From Pyropia yezoensis (lineage: Eukaryota; Rhodophyta; Bangiophyceae; Bangiales; Bangiaceae), in assembly GCA_009829735.1 (NCBI GenBank), contig CM020620.1, forward strand, positions 806,001 through 870,000: a DNA stretch of 64,000 nucleotides, given 5' to 3'. Positions 56,072 to 64,000 of this stretch are shown here, piece by piece. The number at the start of each line of letters is the position of its first letter. The stretch's first letter is position 1. Below the pieces are notes generated by a model that did no database searches, was not told where the DNA came from, and saw only the letters and a list, made by a program, of their open reading frames with translations. A program made the translations under genes and the position numbers.

Positions 56072-57050
56072 AAATCCCTGACATCTGGAGCCACATTTGG
56101 GGTTACGACTACCTACCTTTTAGGTAAGCCGATCGGTGATTATGTATTATGCTACACTCATGCTGTATTTACCGCTGTTGCTCGCACGCTTGGCAAGAAG
56201 AGAACAGACGGCACGCTTGGACGTCTCCACACGCGAAAACCCCTCCTTCAGGTGGAAATCTCGCTGGCCGCCGCGATTGTCCCCGTCGTCGGATAACGCC
56301 ATGCTGAGACAAGGCCTACAAGAAAGGCCAGCCGCAGAGGACCAGACGCCGCGTGTCCCAGGTCCCACGAGGACCTGCAGCACCCACACCGGCTGGCGAA
56401 AGTCACCACGACGAGGGTCCGACTTCCCCAGCACTCAAGCGTCGGCTACCCAACGGAGCCTAATTCTGCGAACAGAACGCTCGGCCGTCACGCAGCCGTC
56501 AGGCTTCTCCGTCCTTCAAAAGGGCACGCCCAGCGAGACGGCCGCGGAGGCACCAGGTGAACAACACAGTCAATACAGTCCGCAACGGTAGTTCCCCAGC
56601 ACGCCGGCAGACGCGTCCCCCGCACGCGACGGGCGGCGGAGCACACCCGGTGATGACAAGCTGACTCGAGAGTCGGCCCAGAAGCTGCACCAACGCGAAA
56701 CCGTCATCGCCACGCCACGCGGATGTCCAAAGAAGCAGGTAGTCATGCAATGCGGCGCTGCAACCGCACTGGGCGACGTAAAGGCCCGCCGCAGCAGCGG
56801 TCGGCGCAGCAAGAGATGGAAGGGAGCGTCTCAGCATGCCAGCCCACAGAAAGGTGCCTCATAGGTAGGTATCTATTCGATGGGTGACAGGCCACTTAAT
56901 CTGACGCCAAGTCTATGCACTAACTAAGGACCTCGCGGAGATTGAATTTCGACCTGTCCGCGACGACTGGCTGGACCATTTGGGAGCTTCTAAATACTGT
57001 TGCGGGGCACTCCAGCCAGACGTTGCATGCAACAGCTGTTGCTGCAGCTT
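56072..57050. other. no recognisable gene
   Basis: Moderate GC unique-looking DNA. Open frames of up to 151 codons exist on both strands without domains. Confidence 0.3.
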
Positions 57051-57960
57051 TGCCCGTGCTGCGCGCTACCTCTCGCCCCTCCCCCCCGCGGGCAGCAGCG
57101 TGTGTGCCGCGCACACACGCTGCCGCCCGCGCCAGCTGACTCCGCCGATGGCCGCTGCCTTCGCTGGCTGCCGCCCCCGTCGGCCAGTGCTGCCGCTCCT
57201 CCCGCCGGCAGGGCGCTGCCGCTACCGCGGCTGGGCGCTGCCGCCGCCAGCTGCCGCCCCCCCCTCGCTGCCGCTCCCGCCGTCTGCCGCCGCCGCTGGC
57301 TGGCCGCTGGGGCCACTGGCTGGCCGCTGCCGCCGCCCGTTCCCCCTCTTCTTCTACCTACCGGCTGCGGCTGCCGCTTCTCCCCGCCGCCGGTGTACCG
57401 CCGCCGTCCAGCTGCCGCCGACGAATGGCTGCCGCCCCCTGTTCCCCCCGCCGCCGGTTCCCCCCAACCGCCGCCGGTCAGCTGCTGCCGCCGGCCAGCT
57501 GCCGCCGCTGCTGCCGGCTGTCTGCCGTCGCCGCGGCCGGCTCTCTGCTGCCCCCTGCCGGCAATCTGTACCGTCGGCTCCTCTCTTCCCGCCGCGGACC
57601 CTCTGCCGCCGTCGATGGCCGACCGCCAGCGGCCGCCGCCGGCGGCTCCCCCCCCGCCAGCCGCCGGCCATATGCCGCCACCGCTTTTGCCGCTGCCGGT
57701 GGCTGACCCTCGCCGCCGGGGGGTGCCACGGCTGCGGACTGGGTGCGGCCGCTGCCTCCGGCTGGAAACCTGCCACCGGCCGGTTGCCGTCGTCGGCTGC
57801 AGGCCGCCGCCGGCCGCCTGCTGCCGTCATGGGCGGGCGCGAGCTCCTGGCCGGCGGCTGCCTCCCCTGCTTTCTGCCGGCGCCTCGTGCTCCTGCCGCC
57901 CGTCTCTGCTGCCGCCGGGGCTGCGGCTCCCGTCAGCTGCCGGCATCGCCCTGCAGCTGA
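57050..57960. repeat. degenerate CTGCCGCCGG-type low-complexity tract
   Basis: Dense variants of CTGCCGCC, GCCGGC and CCGCCGCTG over about 900 bp. The long frames are Arg/Pro/Ala shadows of the repeat. Confidence 0.6.
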
Positions 57961-59059
57961 GGCGGTAGTGGGGGAGCTTCACATATGTACAGTGCAAGTT
58001 TTTCTCAAAAAAGGTCAAATGAAAAGAACAGTCCTCATCTCGAGTCGCGGGCGGTCGGCGCCGGGACGCAACCAGGTGCGTGGTGGGGGTTGGCGGCAGC
58101 GGCCGCAACGGCGGCGAGTCCGCGCTGTCGCCGGTATCTGGGGGGGCCGGTGGGCGCCCGGCCGTCCGAGGGAAGGGCCGCTCCAGAGGGGAAGCACCAC
58201 TCCGTGGCCGCCATGTCAGCGGCATCGCCGGCGGCGGCGGCGGCGGCAGCGGCGGTGGCGCTGGCCCTGGGGTGGTGGCCCTGGGGTGGTGGTGGAGGTG
58301 GCGGCGGTGGCAGTGCCGTCGGTCATAGAAGGGGTCGTTGGTTTGGGGTACGAACCGGGCGGGGCGGGACCCGACCGCCCCCCCCGACGCCCATTCCGCC
58401 CGCTGGCACGGCCACCTGCCCCTGGTACTGTAGAAGGCGGCGGCGGGATTGCCGCGCCGCCACCAGGTGGGGGCGCCTCCTTTCCCCGAGGCCCCTCTTT
58501 CGGTCGCACACGGGCAGCCGATGTACAGTACGGTGGCCAGCTGGTGTAGGTCTCTTCATCTTAAGTGTGTCTGTCAGTTGCTTCGCAAACAATATATTTA
58601 TGGAGGTACCAGTATGACGCATCGGCTGCCCCCCAAAGCGGGTGACCGCGCCAGCGAGCCGGCAGCGGCGACGGTGCGTGACCAAGCAGCAGGCCCGCAG
58701 CCGTCCCCGCGTCCGCCCTTGGGCGGGTGGGAGGAGCGGGCGCGCGTACCGTACCGTACACGGGCCCTTTGGGCGGGAGACGCGTCGCGTAGCACCTGCC
58801 GCGCGCCGCGGTCCTCCGCCGGGGGCCCGCACCCGCGTGGGCAGGGTCGGCGACGGCCGTCGGCGACTCTCCCCACTCGTCGCGGGCACCGCCAGCGGGA
58901 GAGGGGGGTGGGTAGGTCCCTCTACCACCGCGCCCGGGGACGGTGCGGGCGGGTGCGTGCGCGTGCACGCAGTGCCTGGATCCTTGAGCGGTACAGGTGG
59001 GGGGGGGGGCGGGGATGGCGCTGACAGAGCCTCCCGCGCGTGGACTGGCGGCGCGCCCA
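57961..59059. other. 3' side of the minus-strand paralogue
   Basis: GC-rich sequence with no further gene recognised. CATAAATATATTG (minus strand, about 58590) could act as a poly-A signal region for the gene at 59060-59518; this is inference. Confidence 0.3.
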
Positions 59060-59518
59060 TCATGAGCGGCCCGCCCACAGCGCCCGGGCCGAGCGGCCAC
59101 GCACCAGCCCCACCGCGCGGCGGAGGGCAGACGGAACGGGGCTGGCGGCGGCGGCGGCGCACCCCCCCCCCCCCAGCCCCCACCGGGTGGCGTACGGCGC
59201 CCCCGTCGACGGCAGCGGCGGCGTCGGCAGCGGCGCGTCCGACGGCCGCGGGGTGGCTGCCGCGGCGGCGGTCAGCGCCGCCACCCCCTCGGCGGCGGGG
59301 GTGGGGGCCCACGCGGCGGCCGCGTCGCGGAGGTCGTCGGCGAGGGAGTCGGTGGAGCGGCCCGCGTCGGCGGGCTCCTCGGCGTAGTCGTACGCCTGCT
59401 GGCTGCGGATGCACGTGAGGGGGTACCCGCCGCGGCCGCCGCGGGGGGGGAAGGACGGGGAGGGGACGAGGGCGGTGGGCAGCGACGCGGTCCGGAAGAC
59501 GGTCGGCGGGGACGCCAT
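59060..59518 (-). CDS. unrecognised PLTCIRSQQA-motif protein, copy 1
   Basis: 152 residues from ATG 59518 (CCCCAATGG) to TGA 59060. It starts MASPPTVF and holds the block YPLTCIRSQQAYDYAEEP followed by ADAGRSTDSLADD (about residues 34-65). It then has an Ala-rich spacer and a basic end, ALRRAVGLVRGRSARAL. It is the paralogue of 62127-62615, which lies head-to-head 2.6 kb away. Identity is concentrated in the first 65 residues and the last 25, at both protein and DNA level, while the middle has diverged; this is the pattern expected of a real coding gene. There is no signal peptide or membrane segment. The conserved Cys and the acidic DYAEEP/DSLxDD cluster next to Ser/Thr sites suggest a short interaction or phosphorylated motif. 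Function is unknown. Confidence 0.75.
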   Translation of the reverse strand: MASPPTVFRTASLPTALVPSPSFPPRGGRGGYPLTCIRSQQAYDYAEEPADAGRSTDSLADDLRDAAAAWAPTPAAEGVAALTAAAAATPRPSDAPLPTPPLPSTGAPYATRWGLGGGGCAAAAASPVPSALRRAVGLVRGRSARALWAGRS

Positions 59519-61148
59519 TGGGGTGGGGGAGCGGGCGGGCGGGGGAAGAAGAAGAGAGAGGAGAGGAAGCCGTGTGACGACGGCCTGGCCGGTGCGGTCG
59601 GGGAGGCGGGGGGCGGGGGGGGGGTGAGATGGTCAGAGGGGAAGAAGGATGCGGTGGGGGTGGCTGCACAGCAGGCTGGCGGTGGCTGCCGTTGGGTGCT
59701 GCTCTCTCCCTGCGAAGGGGGGTCCTCCGACCGCCCGCGGCGACGGGTCTTGTACTCGGGCGGCGGCGGCGCCACCGCCGCCACCCCCCCCCCCACCCCG
59801 CTCCCTGCGCCATGGACGGCTGCTGCTGCTGTCGCTGCGCTGCCTGCCCCGTGCGCGCAGTTGGCAAGGACGCTGGGGGCAAGGAAGGCAACGCGGCGGC
59901 TCCCACCGAGCGTGTCACGGCGGCGCCGTCCCGCCGGCAGGGCAGGCCAGCCACCGCTGACGTTTCTCCCCGTTCTCTCCTCCCCTCCTCTCCCCCCCCC
60001 CCCCCCCCCCTGTCCTGCACACCGACATCGCCACGCGGCATCCACAGCTGCCATTTTTTTGGGGGGGGGGGTGCGGGGGGGCGTTGTGTCTGGCCTGACA
60101 GACACACAGCGGCAGGGCAGGCAGTGGCGGCACGGCGGCGGTGTGACAGGGGTGGGTGAGCAGACGGGCAGGGTGGGTGGGTGTGTCGGTGGGCGGGCGG
60201 GTGGGCGGGTGGCAGGCGAGCAGGCACGTAGGCAGGCAGGCAGGGAGGCAACGGCAGACACGCGGGCGGGGGAGGCAGGCAAGAGAAGAAAAAAAAAACG
60301 GCAGGCAGTGTGGCAGACAGTCAGTGACGGAGACGGAGGGGGCGAGAAATAAAACGAGGCGGACGGGGGGGGAAGGGTGGGGCAGAGGGGGGCGGGGGCG
60401 GGGGGGGAGGGGGCGTGTTGCTGGCGTCACTACGGGGGTGCGCTCGTGGGGCGGGGAGCGCGGACGCGGTGTTTGCGGGCGTGCGTGGCGGCGACAAGGT
60501 GGAAAAAACGCTCCCCCTCCTCCGCCCCCCCCCCCCCCCGCTATTCCATGATGGCAGAGGGGCAGGGAGGGGATGGAGGGGGAGGCGGAGGGCGACGGGG
60601 TGTCTGCTGTGACGTGGCTCGGGGTGGAGGGGAGATGGGGTGCTGCTGCTGGGGGGGTATGGGGGTGGGGGGGGGGAAGGAGGGCAGGTTGACGGAGATG
60701 GCGATGGATGGGAAGGGGAGTAAGCGCGGGGTGGTGCGTGCGGGAGGGGGCGAGGGGGCGGGGGGGGGGGGGGGGGGGGCGTTGCCGTGCGTCGGCCGCG
60801 GCCCTTCCTCCGGCGTACGGCGACAGCGGACGCGGTGGCGGGGCGGGAAATAATCAAATTCTTTTGTAGTAGAGCCGCTCGTCACGGACGCTTCGTCCAT
60901 CCTCGGCCGCCACGGACGCTTCTTCCTTCCTACATACCTCGCCCCCCACACCCTCGCCGTCTGGGTGGGTGAGGGGCGGCGGCGCGCGCTCCGCCGCCTC
61001 CCCCCCCTTCCCCCCCATCCCCCACCTGCCGGGTCGTCTGCGCGGGCGCGCCCAGATCACGCGGTCGTGACGGCGACGCGCCGGTTGCGGCGCTTCCCGC
61101 AGACGGCGCGCCATCATGGCGGTGCGGATGGCGCACAGCACCGCGGTA

Positions 61149-61199
<51 letters not shown>

Positions 61200-62126
61200 G
61201 GGTGCTTGAAAGGGGGTGGATGCTTCCATCCCGCCCCTACGTCCTGCCCACGGGGGGGGGGGAGGGGGGGGCCGACGCACCCCCTCCCGGCTCCGCCACC
61301 CCTCCCTCCGTTTCTCCACCCCCGTCGCAACCGCCGTCCCCCCCCCCCCCCCCCCCCTTCCGTATCCGTTTCTCTCACCCCCCCCCCCCCCCCCCCCCGG
61401 GCGGGCCGGCTGGTCATTTCTCCCCCTCCTCCCCCCCGGCGGCACCGTCCCGCTCCATCTGCAGACACCCCGCTCCCCCCCCCTCCCCTCTACCTCTCTG
61501 TCACTGTCTGCGCCACTGCCTGCCGTCCCGGCCTGCCTGCCGACCCGCCCGCCTGCCTGCACTGGCTGCTGTCCTGCTTGGCCCCCACCCGCTCTCCCCC
61601 CCCGGCGGTGGGCACGGCGGCCGCCTGCCTGCACGACGCGCCGCCGCCGCGGCGGTGGCGGTGGCGGTGGCGGCGGCGGCCGTTTTGGTGACGCGGCGGC
61701 CCCGCCGTGGGTGTCATAGAGGTGGGGTGGGAGGAAGGCGTCGGGGGGGGGGGGGGGTCCCAGGCGCGCGGGGGGGATACGCAGACACACACGGCGTGGC
61801 CGCGGTGGCGGGGAGGGTGGGGGTGCGTCGGCACCTCCCCCCCCTGCGGTGTCTCCCACCGCCCCCCCCCCTGCTTCCCCGCCCCGCCCGTCGGTGGTCG
61901 GCGCAGCGGGCGGCCGCGGCAGCAGCCTTTTGGGGAGTACAAAGCACGGCCGGCGGTGTGCCCAGTCGACACCCGCCGCCTCCTCCCAGTGCAGAGCAAC
62001 AGCACCTCACTCGCCCCTCACCCCCCCGCCCCCTCCCCCCAACGGCCATCCAATCCTTTCCTTCCTTTCCTCCGCCACCTCGCTCCCGCCACTCCGTGTC
62101 CCCTTCCCCCCCCCCCCGCCGCCACC
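59519..62126. other. divergent intergenic region between the two paralogues
   Basis: 2.6 kb shared upstream region of the head-to-head pair, with many G or C runs of 8-18 bases, CCTGCCTG-type repeats (60180-60260, 61530-61580), a (GGC)n array at 61148-61200, and a drop in GC around 60850-60880. Open frames here are low complexity. Short translated similarities persist just upstream of both ATGs but do not extend far. Confidence 0.4.
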
Positions 62127-62615
62127 ATGGCATCCCCGCCGACCATCTTCCCGACCGCGTCGCTGCCCACCCCCACCCTCCCCGCCTCCCCGTCGCTGCC
62201 CCGCCGCGGCGGGTGCCCCCTCACGTGCATCCGCAGCCAGCAGGCGTTTGACTACGCCGAGGAGCCCGCCGACGCCGGCCGCTCGACCGACTCGCTCTTT
62301 GACGACGCCCCGCCGGTCGCCGCCGCCGCGGCGGCGGCGGCGGCAGACGTGGAGGTGCTGGTGGTGGCGCCCGTGTCCACCCGCCGCTCGCGGTCGGCGT
62401 CGCCCGCCTCGTCGCTGTCGCTGTCGCCGTGCTCGTTGCGCTCGCCGTCGCCGTCGCCGGCGGCGACGCAGCCGGCGGCGGCGGCGCTGTGGAATGTTCG
62501 GTGGGTGGAGGAGGGGGGGGGGCGCGCTGGCGGCCTGCCCGCCGCCCTCCGCCGCGCGGCGGGGATGGTGCGCGGCCGGTCGGGGCGGTCGCTGACGCGG
62601 CGGGGTCGCCACTGA
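62127..62615 (+). CDS. unrecognised PLTCIRSQQA-motif protein, copy 2
   Basis: 162 residues from ATG 62127 in an ideal Kozak context (GCCGCCACCATGG) to TGA 62613. It starts MASPPTIFPTASLPT, carries CPLTCIRSQQAFDYAEEP and ADAGRSTDSLFDD, then an Ala tract, then a Ser/Arg-rich region absent from copy 1 (STRRSRSASPASSLSLSP, RS-like), and ends with ALRRAAGMVRGRSGRSL. The upstream in-frame extension is low complexity, so the Kozak ATG is preferred. Gene pair orientation (divergent) and conservation imply an inverted duplication of a single gene. The RS-like segment could be phosphorylated. No known domain was recognised, and the biochemical role is open. Confidence 0.78.
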   Translation: MASPPTIFPTASLPTPTLPASPSLPRRGGCPLTCIRSQQAFDYAEEPADAGRSTDSLFDDAPPVAAAAAAAAADVEVLVVAPVSTRRSRSASPASSLSLSPCSLRSPSPSPAATQPAAAALWNVRWVEEGGGRAGGLPAALRRAAGMVRGRSGRSLTRRGRH

Positions 62616-64000
62616 CGGGAGCGGCCGCCCGCCGCCGCGGCCGCCCGCCCATCTGCGGGCGCGCGACTGGCTGCACCCACTTCAACGCCCCACGCCACCG
62701 CACACTCGGCATTCCGCTCCGTCGCTCCCCACGCGGGGGCAGAGGCTGTTGCGCGGTGCGGCAGAGCGCCCCGCCCCCACCTGACCGCTGGGGTGGGGCG
62801 CTGCCACACCGCCTGCCCAACGGGCCGGCTGCACGGCGGCTGCCTGCTGTGCGCTGCCGCCCACTGCGGACGGAAGCGCCGGCGGCTATGGTCCCCCCCC
62901 TCCCGCCCATTGGCGGCTTGGGCATCATCCCGCCGCCTCTGGCCCGCTCTTCCTGCCACAAGGGGGGGGGGAACAGCCCGCCACTGCCGCGACGTGGTAC
63001 CCGTCACTGCTACGGTTGCCGGTGCTGCCGTCCCCGACTACATAAGGTCATGGCACAGCCGTGCCGGCCGGTGTCCCCCCCCCTTTGGCTGCATACTTGG
63101 TCATCTCCTCCTGGGACCGGGTCGCGGGGCAAGTCCGACCGACGGGAAGGACGCTTGAGAGAGAGAGTCGATTGTTTTGACTGCCCTATGCTCCTTCTCG
63201 CGGCGCCATTAAATATCTTCACGTCCATACAAAATCATCGGTGACAGACACAGTGGCAGAATGATCGCCGCGAGAGAGGCGCCGTGCTTGGCGGCCTCAC
63301 CGGGCAGCGGCGCTGCCGCGGGCTGGCCGGCAGAAGGGCCACCGGATGCGCGCGCGCGCACACGGCCAACAACCGCCATGCAGATGGGGCGTCTACACCC
63401 CCCCAGTGTCCTCCCGCGGGCACCATCGGGCGGTACGGGGGGCACAACGTGGTGTGGCAATGGTCGCTGCCGCACGGCCTTGGGGGGATGGACAAGCGCT
63501 AGAGCGTGGCGGTCAGTATCCCAACACGCCGTCCATAGCACTTAAAGAGGAAGGTGAGTGGTCGTACCCGTTGCGCACGCCACGGTCTGCCCTTCACCGT
63601 GGACCTGGTCACCACGCCCGGCGTCGCTGACGATCATCATCGAATGTCTTTTGCACGTCGATGACGATCTCATCGTCGTACATATGACTTTTGCCCTCTC
63701 GCGTGTCTTCGGTCTTCGAGAAAGCTCAGAACTCCGCCGAAGAAACACTTGACCGAGGGACAGCAATTGAATTTCCGCACTTACCAGTGAAATGCAATTC
63801 CAATTCTACTGCCTGTCCGTTACCGCACGATCATACGAGAAGTAGTCCCCTGCCACATGTAGTACAGTCCAACTCCCCTCCCCGCACGGACACCTCCGAA
63901 AAGTGCCTGCACCAGGCGGGGCGGGTCGTTCCCCTCGCGTCACCCCCAGTCCGCGGTCGCAGGGACGGGAGTGTATGCGCCGCGTCGCATCCCCGTCACG
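62616..64000. other. 3' side of copy 2 and right edge, no gene recognised
   Basis: ATTAAATATC near 63210 may belong to a poly-A region of copy 2. From 63550 the composition becomes less GC-rich. A short frame at 63630-63690 reads LLHVDDDLIV, reminiscent of a reverse-transcriptase YVDD box, but nothing around it supports that. Confidence 0.3.

Noticed and set aside
63558-63752. LLHVDDDLIV as a copia or gypsy RT remnant
   Set aside because: No flanking RT motifs before or after the DD, so chance is as likely.

Overview
The window is nuclear DNA from a very GC-rich eukaryote. Three things point that way: canonical spliceosomal introns in a ribosomal protein gene, Kozak-type starts such as GCCGCCACCATGG, and eukaryotic retrotransposons and cell-cycle genes. 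Host proteins are extremely rich in Ala, Gly and Pro, and runs of 20-37 G or C are common. A GC-rich alga is the best guess. A bangiophyte red alga (Porphyra/Pyropia-like) fits, but this is inference and a green alga is not excluded.

Layout. 1-2.2 kb: an exon of a probable LRAT-like protein running off the left edge (minus strand), then an exon encoding the end of an alpha-carbonic anhydrase (plus). 2.57-18.33 kb: a degenerate tyrosine-recombinase (DIRS/PAT-type) retrotransposon, with gag-like, RT-RNase H-methyltransferase and recombinase regions and split direct repeats. Its recombinase is interrupted by a nearly intact 10.2 kb Ty3/gypsy chromovirus at 7392-17612: identical-length 539 bp LTRs, TSD CTACG, gag, a -1 frameshift signal, pol with a chromodomain, and a long antisense ORF before the 3' LTR. 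18.3-28.2 kb: mostly anonymous DNA with a 451 bp MITE, a mirror pair of 115 bp MITEs, and a GC-skewed minisatellite field folding into a hairpin of about 155 bp per arm. 28.2-34.7 kb: homopolymer-rich DNA, then a Myb/SANT-like gene (plus). 37.4-38.5 kb: ribosomal protein eL38 in three exons (minus). 39.36-40.68 kb: an internally deleted Tc1/mariner element. 41.0-49.9 kb: a large separase gene (minus). 52.6-56.1 kb: a minisatellite, a stop-interrupted pseudogene, an LTR fragment and a tRNA-like element. 59.06-62.6 kb: two divergently transcribed paralogues of an unrecognised protein family.

The host genes do not form a pathway. Separase (chromatid separation), eL38 (ribosome), the Myb-like protein, and the carbonic-anhydrase and LRAT-like fragments are independent loci separated by transposable elements and simple repeats. 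The features that do work as a unit are those of the chromovirus: LTR, gag, slippery site plus stem, pol, antisense ORF, polypurine tract, LTR. The least described items are its 535-residue antisense ORF, the Gag-Pol frameshift module, and the head-to-head paralogue pair sharing a PLTCIRSQQA motif.
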